A DNA stretch of 61,214 bases from Elusimicrobiota bacterium (lineage in GTDB: Bacteria; Elusimicrobiota; Elusimicrobia; JACQPE01). The notes under the pieces were generated by a model that saw nothing but the letters and a program-made list of their open reading frames with translations, ran no database searches and was not told the DNA's origin. How positions within the stretch are numbered: the stretch's first letter is position 1; every line of letters begins with the position of its first letter. The DNA lies in NCBI GenBank assembly GCA_016180815.1, contig JACPAN010000013.1, forward strand, positions 118,939 to 180,152. Direction: 5' to 3'. The position numbers and the translations under genes were made by a program. Shown piece after piece: positions 18,406-26,692 of the stretch.

Positions 18406-18996
18406 TTAATTATTTTCGAATAAATACAAACCAACGGCCGCGGCGCCTGTAGCGGCTCCGGAATAAACCAAGGGCTTCCAAGCAATTGCGCCGAATAACA
18501 TTTGGGTGCCGGCAGCGCCCAATAACCAATTGGTCATATCCGAATGAACAAGTTGGGCTCCGGCTCTCTGTTTTCGGCTGTCATGCATATAAACCGCCAC
18601 GCCGAGGGCTCCGGTTGCCAGGGATGAAACAAATAGGGGACGCTGTTTAAAAAGCTGACGGTTAGCGGCGATTTTACCTTCCTCAGCAATAACGGTCCCC
18701 AACATTTGCATCCCGGCGCCGCCAAGCAAGGCCTTACTCATAGGACTCAAAGAAGGCTGCCGGTTGCTTGCCGGTGTCCCGTTGAATAAAACCGCACTGG
18801 AATTCGCGCTTGAGGAAGCCGCATTGAACCCGGTCAGCCTGACGGGCCGGCCAGCGGCTCTGCTCCTAATTTGAGCGCGGTCAAAAGAAAAATTTATTCG
18901 AGTTAAAGCAGCCGAGCCGTTCGCATCCGCGTTCGTTTCAGCGAAAGCAAAATGATTGAGGGATATCAGGGCGATCAGCAAGTAAAGGTATTTCAT
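18406..18996 (-). CDS. Exported small-residue-rich protein of unknown function
   Basis: A 196-residue protein with a GGAG SD and a signal peptide (L-I-A-L-I-S-L-N-H-F-A-F-A). The C-terminal half has three or four hydrophobic, Gly/Ala-rich helices (for example L-L-G-A-A-G-T-Q-M-L-F-G, A-A-T-G-A-A-A-V-G-L-Y-L), suggesting a membrane-embedded helical hairpin array. A repeated G-G/A-A-G-x-Q-M-L pattern occurs twice (around 95 and 160), hinting at internal duplication. No family recognised. Confidence 0.6.
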   Translation of the reverse strand: MKYLYLLIALISLNHFAFAETNADANGSAALTRINFSFDRAQIRSRAAGRPVRLTGFNAASSSANSSAVLFNGTPASNRQPSLSPMSKALLGGAGMQMLGTVIAEEGKIAANRQLFKQRPLFVSSLATGALGVAVYMHDSRKQRAGAQLVHSDMTNWLLGAAGTQMLFGAIAWKPLVYSGAATGAAAVGLYLFENN

Positions 18997-19049
18997 GGTT
19001 TCTCCTTTTTAATATTGAATGGATCAATTATCGCAACGAAAAATAAAGT

Positions 19050-19114
19050 GAAAAAGGGCCTTCCGGTTCTTTTCCCTAGGCCTATATGCCTAAAAAGAAA
19101 CCGGGACTAAAGGC
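19050..19114 (-). terminator. Long hairpin terminator after the acyl-CoA operon
   Basis: Read on the minus strand, GCCTT / CCGGTT / CTTTT segments pair with AAAAG / AACCGG / AAGGC with small bulges, ending in CTTTTT. It begins right after the ligase stop codon. Confidence 0.5.
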
Positions 19115-19116
19115 TT

Positions 19117-20652
19117 TTAAGCCTGCTGACCGACTTTCGTTTTGAGGTGATCTTCGCGCAGTTTGACTTTCTGAATCTTGCCCGTGGCTGTTTTGGGCAA
19201 GGTTTGGACGAATTCCACTTTGCGGGGGCATTTGTAATCCGCGATCAAACCCCGGCAATGAGCCACAATATCCTTGGCCACGGCGCTCTGGCCTTCTTTT
19301 AACACGATAAAAGCCGCCACTTCCTCGCCCCAGCGCTCATCCGGCAAACCGATCACCGCCGCCTCGGCCACCGCCGGGTGCTTATACAGCGCTGATTCGA
19401 CTTCCGAGGGATAAATATTTTCTCCGGCCCGGATAATCATCTCTTTCTTGCGGCCCACGATAAAAAAGTACCCGTCTTTGTCCTTCATGCCCAAGTCCCC
19501 GGTATGCAGCCAGCCGTCTTTTAACGTTTGGGCCGTAGCCTCCGGGTTATTGAAATACTCGCGCATCACGTTATCGCCTTTAACCACGATTTCGCCGACT
19601 TCGCCGGGCGCCAATTCTTGGCCGCTATTGTCCGTAATCTTCATGGGTTGTCCGGTCAACGGCAAACCGATGGAGCCCACTTTTCTCGCGCCATCCCATG
19701 GGTTGACCGAAGAAACGCAGGTGCCTTCCGACAGCCCATAGCCCTCCAAAATTTTAGCTTTGAACTTCTTCTCAAAAGCCTCAAAGACCGGAACAGGCAT
19801 GGGCGCGGCTCCGCAAATACAAAAACGCAGGCTGCTTAAATCGTATTTCTCGGCGTCGGGCAAATTCAGCAGCACCGCGTAAATTGAAGGAACCGCGCTG
19901 AAAGCCGTGGCCTTGTGCTTGGCTAAAGCCGGAAAAAACTCTTTCGGCGTGAACTTGTCCATTAAAATCATGCTCCCGCCCACATAAAGGGGCGCCAGCG
20001 TGGTCACCACCTGGCCGTTGACGTGAAAGAGGGGGAGAATGCAAAGAAAACGATCTTTCTCGCTCATCATCGAAGGCGCGAATTGATCGACGTCAAAAAG
20101 ATAATTTTTATGCGTCAACACCGCGCCTTTAGGAAATCCGGTGGTTCCCGATGTGTAAATAATGCCGGCCGAGTCATCGGTTCCAACGACGACATCCGGC
20201 GGAGCCTCCGAAAAATTATTGATCATGGCCAGGGCGGATTCCTTGGGCTTAGCCTCCGCCACCGTCTTGACCCAGCGCAGGGAACCGCACTTGGAATGAA
20301 GGAGTTTGCCTAATTCACCGAATACGGAACCGATCACCAAGGCCGAGGCCTGGCAATTGTTGACGATGTATTCCATTTCCGGCGGCTTAAAGAGAACATT
20401 GACCGGAACAGCCACGGCTCCGGCTTTCATTGCGCCGAAAAAGTAATAAAGAAATTCCGGACAATTAACCAACACAATGGCCACCCGGTCGCCTTTTTTA
20501 ACGCCCGCGGCGATGAGTTCCCTGGCCGCCGCATTGCTGATGCGATCAAGCTCTGAATATGAAATCTCCTGATCCTTAAAAATCAGGAATGTCTTTGAGC
20601 CGTATTGCTCGGCCTGTTTGCTGAGGAGTTCGTTAATGGTTTGGGCCTTCAT
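19117..20652 (-). CDS. Acyl-CoA synthetase (AMP-binding, FadD-like)
   Basis: A 511-residue ANL-superfamily adenylate-forming enzyme. The P-loop-like motif is I-I-Y-T-S-G-T-T-G-F-P-K-G-A, followed by G-Y-G-L-S-E-G (A5-type), G-W-L-H-T-G-D-L-G and the C-terminal hinge plus catalytic Lys region P-K-T-A-T-G-K-I-Q-K. It would activate a carboxylic acid, probably a fatty acid, to acyl-CoA. Substrate chain length cannot be read from sequence. Last gene of a six-gene minus-strand operon of acyl-CoA metabolism, 12 bases after the DUF35 gene, and followed by a long hairpin terminator. Confidence 0.9.
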   Translation of the reverse strand: MKAQTINELLSKQAEQYGSKTFLIFKDQEISYSELDRISNAAARELIAAGVKKGDRVAIVLVNCPEFLYYFFGAMKAGAVAVPVNVLFKPPEMEYIVNNCQASALVIGSVFGELGKLLHSKCGSLRWVKTVAEAKPKESALAMINNFSEAPPDVVVGTDDSAGIIYTSGTTGFPKGAVLTHKNYLFDVDQFAPSMMSEKDRFLCILPLFHVNGQVVTTLAPLYVGGSMILMDKFTPKEFFPALAKHKATAFSAVPSIYAVLLNLPDAEKYDLSSLRFCICGAAPMPVPVFEAFEKKFKAKILEGYGLSEGTCVSSVNPWDGARKVGSIGLPLTGQPMKITDNSGQELAPGEVGEIVVKGDNVMREYFNNPEATAQTLKDGWLHTGDLGMKDKDGYFFIVGRKKEMIIRAGENIYPSEVESALYKHPAVAEAAVIGLPDERWGEEVAAFIVLKEGQSAVAKDIVAHCRGLIADYKCPRKVEFVQTLPKTATGKIQKVKLREDHLKTKVGQQA

Positions 20653-20664
20653 AAATTAACCGTC

Positions 20665-21138
20665 CTAATCCTCAATAATTTCGAAATGCTTGATGTCTCT
20701 TAAGTTGCCCCTCCTGCTTTCTTCAAACACGGGGCGCACGCGCATGCCGATGGCCACCTTGCCGTCTTTGGGCAGCTCAAGAAAATGCTGAAAATTGGTG
20801 TCTGCGCCGTCTAAACGGATGAGGCCGTAGCCATAGGGCACGGGTTTCTTCTGCCCTGTCTCAGGGTCGATAAAAGCAAAACGTAAAATCGTGAATGTGG
20901 CGATGGTTCCCAAAGGCCCGACCTCAACCCATTCTTCCATACGCTTGTAACATGGGCCGCAAACGGGACGCGGGGGAACATGCACACGCCGGCACCCGGG
21001 ACAGCGAACACCCATCAACCGCTTATTGTCTTTTAACTCAGCAAAGAACCGGCTGCCGTAAAGACCGACGCTGTAGCGAAACGGCTGGAACGCCTCGCCG
21101 CTTGAGAGAGTAATAAGATTAGGGTTTTTTTGCGCCAT
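20665..21138 (-). CDS. DUF35 zinc-ribbon/OB-fold thiolase partner (copy 1)
   Basis: A 157-residue protein of the DUF35/ChsH2 type. It has an N-terminal helix that docks on thiolases, a rubredoxin-like zinc ribbon with two C-x-x-C pairs (C-P-G-C and C-G-P-C) near residues 47-65, and an OB-fold with F-A-F-I-D-P-E-T-G and P-Y-G-Y-G-L-I-R-L-D-G-A-D. DUF35 proteins form complexes with SCP2-type thiolases (as in BbsA/BbsB). Its start overlaps the end of the thiolase-like gene by 20 bases, which supports a complex. Confidence 0.8.
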   Translation of the reverse strand: MAQKNPNLITLSSGEAFQPFRYSVGLYGSRFFAELKDNKRLMGVRCPGCRRVHVPPRPVCGPCYKRMEEWVEVGPLGTIATFTILRFAFIDPETGQKKPVPYGYGLIRLDGADTNFQHFLELPKDGKVAIGMRVRPVFEESRRGNLRDIKHFEIIED

Positions 21139-22273
21139 ACATCAAAATATCAGACCAATAACATCCGCCGAATCCCGTGGACAAAGCGACCTTGACATCC
21201 GGAACTTGCCGTTCGCCCGCTTGCCCGGAAATCTGAAGCGCGCATTCCGCCGCGCGAATCAAGCCGGTCGCGCCGATGGGATTCGTTGAAATCACACCGC
21301 CAGAGGGATTAATCGGCAATTCGCCGCCCATGTCCGTGGCTCCGTCCCAGAGCAGTTTGGCTCCTTCGCCGGGCCGGGCCAGGCCCAAGGCCTCGATCCA
21401 GGATAATCCGGCATAGGAATACGGCGTATAAAGTTCCATGACATCGATTTCTTTTAACGGCTCTTTGATTCCTGTTTTTTGATAAACCTCGGCAGCCGCC
21501 AGCTCCAATGATCTGAGCGAGCCGAATTCCACATCACCGGCCATGGAATACAAATGCCGGTTGGCCGTGGCCCAGACCCAGGCCGGCTTGGGGGAAATCT
21601 TTTCCGCGACGTCTTCGGACGCGAAAATAACGGCGCAGGCGCCGTCCGTTCGGGGGCACATGTCCCAAAAATGAAGCGGATCGGAAATCATGGGGGAGCG
21701 CAACACTTCCTCAACGGTGATTTCTTTGCGCACATGCGCATGTGGATTTTTCACGGCATTGCCCCGGTCGCGCACCACTACGCGCGCCGCGTCTTTTCCC
21801 GTGACCCCGTATTTTTGGGAATAAGCCGTGGCCTCGAGGGCCAAACCTGAAATCGCTCCGGCAAAAACCATGCGGTCCCATACCGGATCGAAGGCCGTGG
21901 TAATAGCGCCCGTGGTGTCTGATTCCGAATTTTTCTCCCAACCGATCACCAGCAAACGGTCGAAGTGCCCGGAAGCCACCAAATGATACCCGCCGATGGC
22001 CAGGGTCGAGCCCGTGGTGCCGCCGGTGGTCAATTTTATGGTGGGCTTCATAAACCCGCCGTTGCCGTCAATAGACCATAGCTCGACGCCGTTGATGCCT
22101 TCAAAATGATCCATATTCCCGATGACAACGCCATCGATGTCATCGCGCGTCAAACCCGCACTTTCCAAGGCCTTGGCCACGGCTTCGTGGATCAATTCGA
22201 CGCCGGTTACATCCGGCCGGCTGCCCATGTGATTCGTTTGCCCTGAGCCGACGATCGCAACACGCTTAGCCAT
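21119..22273 (-). CDS. SCP2/BbsB-type thiolase-like protein (copy 1)
   Basis: A 384-residue thiolase-fold protein: V-A-I-V-G-S-G-Q-T at the start, C-P-R-T-D-G-A-C-A-V-I-F-A in the middle, and N-P-S-G-G-V-I-S-T-N-P-I-G-A-T-G near the end. The usual nucleophilic Cys segment is read as T-T-G-G-T-T-G-S-T-L-A, so the N-terminal Cys appears absent. The G-H-P-x-G-A-T-G histidine is replaced by Asn (T-N-P-I-G-A-T-G). A C-terminal Cys is present in G-F-G-G-C-Y. It may need its partner thiolase or act non-canonically. Adjacent to copy 2 (one base between genes) and overlapped by DUF35 copy 1. Confidence 0.8.
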   Translation of the reverse strand: MAKRVAIVGSGQTNHMGSRPDVTGVELIHEAVAKALESAGLTRDDIDGVVIGNMDHFEGINGVELWSIDGNGGFMKPTIKLTTGGTTGSTLAIGGYHLVASGHFDRLLVIGWEKNSESDTTGAITTAFDPVWDRMVFAGAISGLALEATAYSQKYGVTGKDAARVVVRDRGNAVKNPHAHVRKEITVEEVLRSPMISDPLHFWDMCPRTDGACAVIFASEDVAEKISPKPAWVWATANRHLYSMAGDVEFGSLRSLELAAAEVYQKTGIKEPLKEIDVMELYTPYSYAGLSWIEALGLARPGEGAKLLWDGATDMGGELPINPSGGVISTNPIGATGLIRAAECALQISGQAGERQVPDVKVALSTGFGGCYWSDILMYGAKKP

Positions 22274-22274
22274 A

Positions 22275-23426
22275 TTAATTCGCTCCTAAAATCCAAACGC
22301 AGTGGGATTGTCCACAAAGCCCGTTTTGCCCGTGGGCCAGGGCCTTTTTGGGCTTACGCACGGGATTGGCGGCATCGCCACGAATTTGGAGCGCGGCCTC
22401 GATCATGCGAACTAAGCCAGCCGCGCAAACCGCATGCGCGGACAGGCAACCTCCCGATGGATTGACCGGTAATTCACCGTGGGTTTGAGTGACGCGGCTC
22501 TCAAGCAACGCGCCGCCGCCCCCCGGTGACGCAAAGCCTAATTCCTCGCTCCACAAAAGCTCCTGATAAGAAAATGCTTCATAAATTTCCGCCACGCCGA
22601 TTTCCTTCCTAGGATCGGCGATTCCGGCCATGGCATAGGCTTTCTTTGCCGCTTCCCTCAAAGCGCGGCTTTCCCAAAGGGCCCGCTCGCCCAGGCGATA
22701 GGCATCCGCGCAAAAGGCCACGCCCTCAACCCAAACCGGCTTCCCTGAACGTTTTTTGGCGAAATCTTCGTTAGCCAAAATTAAAGCCGCGGCGCCGTCG
22801 GAAACCGGGCAGGCGTCATGCCTTCTGATGGGGGGAGCAATCTGCGGCGAACGGAGGATGTCCTCGATGTCCAATTCCTCGCGCAAATGCGCTTTAGGAT
22901 TTTTCAAAGCATTGGCGCGGTTTTTCACCGAAACCATGGCTGTTTGGCGGGGAGAAATTTTGTATTTCTCCATATAAGATTTGGCTTGGAGCGCGGCCGC
23001 GGTCACGCTATCCATGCCCAACGACCGCTCAAAAATCGGATCAAAAAAAGCGTTGGTGATCAAACGGTTGTCGCCCTCGGAGCCCTTGGAATGGGCCACA
23101 ACCAAGGTGTTTTGATAAGAACCCGAAAGAATTCTGGCCAGTCCGTAAAACGCGCCGAAGGCGCCGTCGCCTTCAACCGTTGAAATATTTTTGCCTTGGC
23201 CGAAGGCTGCGCCCACCGCATCGCCCACAGCCATGGAAGAAATCGTGCGTCCGTCCCAGAAATCATTAGAGACGGTGATGATATTGTCGATATCCTTGAT
23301 ATCGAGCTCCGCGTCAACCAAGGCGGCATTAACCGCCTCATAAGTCAAATCAGCGAACGTTTGATCGGTTTTGGGGGCGCCGAATTCGGTTTGCCCGACC
23401 CCGATAATCGCCGGTTTATCGGCCAT
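22275..23426 (-). CDS. SCP2/BbsB-type thiolase-like protein (copy 2)
   Basis: A 383-residue paralog of copy 1. The ATG at 23426 is chosen over one seven codons upstream because GAGGGAA lies just before it and the protein then begins directly with the first strand (M-A-D-K-P-A-I-I-G-V-G-Q-T). The nucleophile region reads V-E-G-D-G-A-F-G-A-F with no Cys. The C-terminal H is kept in L-S-A-H-A-V-C-A-A-G, and a Cys lies in N-G-L-C-G-Q-S-H-C. Together with copy 1 it may form a heteromeric thiolase with the two DUF35 proteins. It starts inside the end of DUF35 copy 2. Confidence 0.78.
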   Translation of the reverse strand: MADKPAIIGVGQTEFGAPKTDQTFADLTYEAVNAALVDAELDIKDIDNIITVSNDFWDGRTISSMAVGDAVGAAFGQGKNISTVEGDGAFGAFYGLARILSGSYQNTLVVAHSKGSEGDNRLITNAFFDPIFERSLGMDSVTAAALQAKSYMEKYKISPRQTAMVSVKNRANALKNPKAHLREELDIEDILRSPQIAPPIRRHDACPVSDGAAALILANEDFAKKRSGKPVWVEGVAFCADAYRLGERALWESRALREAAKKAYAMAGIADPRKEIGVAEIYEAFSYQELLWSEELGFASPGGGGALLESRVTQTHGELPVNPSGGCLSAHAVCAAGLVRMIEAALQIRGDAANPVRKPKKALAHGQNGLCGQSHCVWILGAN

Positions 23427-23883
23427 CGGTTCCCTCAACCGGAACAAAATGAAGAATATCCAAAATATGCCCTTGGCGGTTTTCCTTAAAAATAGGCTTC
23501 ACGGTCATGCCTGTCAATAGCTTCTCCAGAGCAACGCCGCCCAACAAATGCAAAATGGCGGTATCCGCGCCCTTCAATTTGATTAGTCCGTAAACCGGCC
23601 GCTCCGTCGGATGGGCCGCGCTCGGATAAAGAGCCTGGGTGAAGGCCACCAGCGTTCCATCGGGGCCGACCTCAACCCATTCCCCGCATTCTTTAAAACA
23701 GAACCCGCAAATTTTTTTCGGGGGGCAAAAAACTTTGTTGCAGGAGGAGCATCGCCGCCCCAGAATTTTTTTATGTTCGGCCAATTCCTTCAAGAACCGG
23801 CTGCCGATCTCTCCTGCGGACCAGGAATAAGGAATTTTGATCCGGCTTTCGTGGACCAGAGGCTTGATCTGCGTCTCAACCAT
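23416..23883 (-). CDS. DUF35 zinc-ribbon/OB-fold thiolase partner (copy 2)
   Basis: A 155-residue paralog of the DUF35 protein at 20665-21138, with zinc ribbon C-S-S-C ... C-G-F-C and OB-fold V-Y-G-L-I-K-L-K-G-A-D-T. It overlaps the preceding acyl-CoA dehydrogenase by 8 bases and the following thiolase-like gene by 11 bases, so the four thiolase/DUF35 genes form two translationally coupled pairs. Confidence 0.8.
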   Translation of the reverse strand: MVETQIKPLVHESRIKIPYSWSAGEIGSRFLKELAEHKKILGRRCSSCNKVFCPPKKICGFCFKECGEWVEVGPDGTLVAFTQALYPSAAHPTERPVYGLIKLKGADTAILHLLGGVALEKLLTGMTVKPIFKENRQGHILDILHFVPVEGTDGR

Positions 23884-24991
23884 GATTCTTCACCGCAACC
23901 TTTCTGCGCGTATTCTCACCGGCCCCGTTCTTAATCAAATCGCGGGCGATAATCAATTTTTGGATTTCATTGGTGCCGCCGCCCAAACCCATCAAAGGAG
24001 CGTCACGGTAGAAACGCTCAACCGGATACTCCCGGCAGTAACCTGAACCGCCCAACACCTGCATGGCTTGCTGAGTCACGCGCATAATCATTTGAGCGCC
24101 GAAGAGCTTGGCATAAGAGGCGTGGCGCGTGATGTCCATGCCATGATCCAAACGCCAGGCCGCCTGGCGCACCAATAGGCGCGCGGCTTCGACTTCAGTC
24201 GCCATCTGAGCCAGCATCTCCTGAACCAACTGGAAACTCGAAATTAATTGCCCGAACTGTTTTCTTTTCTTGGAATAGTCCAAGGCGAAATCCAGCGCCG
24301 CTTGCGCGCTGCCCACGGCCATGCCGGACAACAAGGCGCGTTCGACGTCTAAAGCCCCAAGCATATAGCTGATGCCCTTGCCCTCTTTGCCCAAAAGATT
24401 TTCTTCAGGCACGCGGCAATCCTGAAAAACGATCTCTGAAAGGGGGGAACCCAAGGTTCCCAGTTTGGGGATATCCCGGCCCGTGGAAAAACCCCGAAAA
24501 TTCTTTTCCACGATAAAAGCGGAAATACCCTGGCTGCCCGGCTTCCTCGGCGTGCGCGCGAAAACAAGAAGAACGTCCGCGATGGAACCTTTGGTGATGA
24601 ATATTTTGCTTCCGTTTAATACCCACTCATTGCCTTTTTTAACGGCGGTGGTCGACAAATTGTATTTTTGCCGCTGCTCTTCATCGGCCAGGCTGTACAC
24701 GTTGTAGGCGCATAAAAAGGAGTGGGCGCCGACCGACAGCGCGAATCCGGTGGAAGCGCGGCTTAACTCTTCGCTGATTAAGGAACAGGTGACGAAATCA
24801 AGCCCCATGCCGCCGTATTTTTCGGGAATAGCCAAGCCAAGATAGCCCAAACGCCCCATCTCCTTGAACAGTTCATGGGGGAATTCCTCCGACTCGTCGA
24901 TTTCCTTCGCCATGGGGGCGATTTTTTTGCCGCAGAATTCCTTGAAGGCCTGCTGGACCTCCCGCTGAGTCTCGGTCAGTTTAAAATCCAT
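23876..24991 (-). CDS. Acyl-CoA dehydrogenase with internal deletion of the flavin loop
   Basis: A 371-residue ACAD-fold protein. The N-terminal helical domain, C-terminal G-G-S-G-Y-C-R-E-Y-P-V-E-R-F-Y-R-D-A and G-G-T-N-E-I-Q are clear. The catalytic base is probably Glu227 in G-A-L-D-V-E-R, the isovaleryl/long-chain-type position, because the MCAD-type Glu site reads G-G-G-T. Near residue 110 the sequence jumps from E-E-Q-R-Q-K-Y to N-L-S-T-T-A-V-K-K-G. About 26 residues that normally hold the A-L-T-E-P-x-A-G-S-D flavin/substrate loop are missing in frame. First gene of the minus-strand operon, probably controlled by the operator at 25007-25041. Confidence 0.85.
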   Translation of the reverse strand: MDFKLTETQREVQQAFKEFCGKKIAPMAKEIDESEEFPHELFKEMGRLGYLGLAIPEKYGGMGLDFVTCSLISEELSRASTGFALSVGAHSFLCAYNVYSLADEEQRQKYNLSTTAVKKGNEWVLNGSKIFITKGSIADVLLVFARTPRKPGSQGISAFIVEKNFRGFSTGRDIPKLGTLGSPLSEIVFQDCRVPEENLLGKEGKGISYMLGALDVERALLSGMAVGSAQAALDFALDYSKKRKQFGQLISSFQLVQEMLAQMATEVEAARLLVRQAAWRLDHGMDITRHASYAKLFGAQMIMRVTQQAMQVLGGSGYCREYPVERFYRDAPLMGLGGGTNEIQKLIIARDLIKNGAGENTRRKVAVKNHG

Positions 24992-24999
24992 GCCTCGCC

Positions 25000-25005
25000 A
25001 TTATA
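25000..25005 (-). promoter_or_regulatory. TATAAT box for the acyl-CoA operon
   Basis: Read on the minus strand this is a perfect TATAAT, eight bases upstream of the ATG at 24991. It sits next to palindromic operator candidates. Confidence 0.5.
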
Positions 25006-25006
25006 C

Positions 25007-25041
25007 ATAACAATGTTGCAATTTTATAACAAGTGTTATAA
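25007..25041. promoter_or_regulatory. Candidate TetR operator between divergent genes
   Basis: Two related sites: ATAACAATGTTG at 25007-25018, and the longer TTATAACA-AG-TGTTATAA at 25024-25041, whose 8-base arms are perfectly complementary around a 2-base centre. Both share the half-site ATAACAA, 19 bases apart. The second site overlaps the -10 of the gene at 25049, and the first abuts the -10 of the divergent operon. A TetR regulator is encoded downstream at 26658. Operator identity is inferred. Confidence 0.55.
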
Positions 25042-25042
25042 T
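25016..25042 (+). promoter_or_regulatory. Promoter TTGCAA-15-TATAAT, leaderless start
   Basis: TTGCAA at 25016-25021, TATAAT at 25037-25042, then six bases to the ATG at 25049. No SD. It overlaps the palindromic operator candidate. Confidence 0.55.
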
Positions 25043-25048
25043 TAGCCC

Positions 25049-26692
25049 ATGAATCATACAAAACAATGGACGGACGTCGACGTGATTGTGATCGGTTCAG
25101 GCGCCGGCGGTTTGACCGCAGCCGTAGCCCTCGCCCAAGCGGGACAAAAAGTTTTGGTCCTGGAGCAGCACTACTTGCCGGGCGGCTGGTGCCAAAGTTT
25201 TTCCTTAGGCGGCTACCGCTTCAGCCCCGGTGTTCACTACATCGGTGAAATGGGCTCGCGCGGCCGGGCCAGGAGGATTTTCGAAGGCCTGGGATTAGGC
25301 GACGACCTTGAATTTTACGAACTCAATCCCGATGGTTTCGATCACATTATCGTGGGTTCCGAGCGCTTCGACATCCCCAAGGGCCTGAGAACTTACATGG
25401 AGCGGCTCAAAAACCGTTTTCCAAAAGAGCGCGAAGGCATCGATTCCTTATTTAAAGTGGTCAACGGCTTGGCGCACGAGCTCGATCACATGCGAGAAAT
25501 GAACAGCATTTGGGATGTTTTGATGATGCCGTTTAAATCTCCGCATTTGGCCAAATGGGGATTGCGCTCCGCCGAGACTTTAATCAATGCTCATGCGCAG
25601 AACCCGCTTCTCCGCGCCATTTTAGCTTCGCAAGCCGGAGACCATGGCCTGCCTCCTTCAATGGCGCCCGCGCCGGTGCACGCTGCGGTCATGGCGCATT
25701 ATTTTAACGGCGGTTATTACCCTAAAGGAGGCGGCGGCGCCATCCCCAAAGCCATGATCCGCGCCTTGAAAAAAGCGGGGGGAGACATCAAAGTTCGGAC
25801 TTCCGTGGATTCCATCCTTATAGAAGGAGGCCGGGCCGTGGGCGTGCGTCTGGCGGATCAAACGGAAATCCGCGCCAAATACGTGATCAGCAACGCCGAT
25901 CCCCATGCCACCTTCATGCGCATGGTGGGCTGGGATCATTTAAGCCGGGGGCTGAAAAAACGCCTTGAAAAAACCCGCTATTCAACCTCGTCCTTAAGCC
26001 TTTTCTTTGCCGCGGATATCGACCCCAACGCTTACGGGCTTGATTCCGGCAATTACTGGCATTATCAAGACGCGGATGTGGACGGCATTTACAAAAAAGG
26101 CCTCCTGGCCTGGGACTTAAAGTCGGAAGAAATCCCAGGATTCTTCCTGACCGTGACTACGCTCAAAGACCGCTCTAAAAACTTCGGCGGCAAGCACACC
26201 ATGGAATCCTTCGCCTTCGTTCATCACGACGCCTTCAAAGCCTGGGCTCAAAGCCACTACGGCGAACGGCCCGAGGAATATAAAATGATGAAAGAGCATT
26301 TGAAGGACAAGATGCTGGGCGCGGTTTCGCGCATTATCCCGGATATCAAGGAACGCGTGGTGTTCGCTGATTTGGCCACGCCCTTGACCAATGCGCACTA
26401 TTGCAACGCGACCCTGGGCAATCTCTACGGCACCGAAAAAAGCAAATGGCAAATCGGCCCGTGGGGCTATTCAGTCAAAACGGAATTCGAGAACCTGTAT
26501 CTCTGCGGCGCCAGCACGGTGAGCCACGGTGTTTTAGGCGTGATGGTCTCGGGTTTGGTCGCGGCCCAAGAAATCCTCAAGCTTCCGATCACCGAACTCT
26601 TAAAAGCGCGGGGTCCGCTTGTTAAAATCCACCGGACTCCTACGCCGGGGGCGGAACATGAAATTAAAGTCCCAGCCGTCGCCGCCGCCTGA
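25049..26692 (+). CDS. CrtI/RetSat-like FAD-dependent oxidoreductase
   Basis: A 547-residue phytoene-desaturase-superfamily protein. The N-terminal dinucleotide site is V-I-V-I-G-S-G-A-G-G-L-T-A-A, ending in V-L-E-Q-H. It is followed by P-G-G-W-C-Q-S-F and G-V-H-Y-I-G, typical of carotenoid isomerase/retinol saturase-like members. The C-terminal FAD segment is L-C-G-A-S-T-V-S-H-G-V-L-G-V-M-V-S-G. It acts on a lipid or polyene, and the exact substrate cannot be told. Divergent from the acyl-CoA operon and overlapping the tetR gene by 35 bases, so all three are probably one regulatory unit in lipid metabolism. Confidence 0.85.
   Translation: MNHTKQWTDVDVIVIGSGAGGLTAAVALAQAGQKVLVLEQHYLPGGWCQSFSLGGYRFSPGVHYIGEMGSRGRARRIFEGLGLGDDLEFYELNPDGFDHIIVGSERFDIPKGLRTYMERLKNRFPKEREGIDSLFKVVNGLAHELDHMREMNSIWDVLMMPFKSPHLAKWGLRSAETLINAHAQNPLLRAILASQAGDHGLPPSMAPAPVHAAVMAHYFNGGYYPKGGGGAIPKAMIRALKKAGGDIKVRTSVDSILIEGGRAVGVRLADQTEIRAKYVISNADPHATFMRMVGWDHLSRGLKKRLEKTRYSTSSLSLFFAADIDPNAYGLDSGNYWHYQDADVDGIYKKGLLAWDLKSEEIPGFFLTVTTLKDRSKNFGGKHTMESFAFVHHDAFKAWAQSHYGERPEEYKMMKEHLKDKMLGAVSRIIPDIKERVVFADLATPLTNAHYCNATLGNLYGTEKSKWQIGPWGYSVKTEFENLYLCGASTVSHGVLGVMVSGLVAAQEILKLPITELLKARGPLVKIHRTPTPGAEHEIKVPAVAAA

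Noticed and set aside
19117-23883. Treating the thiolase/DUF35 operon as part of the ethylmalonyl-CoA system
   Set aside because: It could supply acetoacetyl-CoA, but it lies about 20 kb away on its own TetR-controlled unit, and its thiolase-like proteins lack an obvious nucleophile; the link is not supported by sequence.
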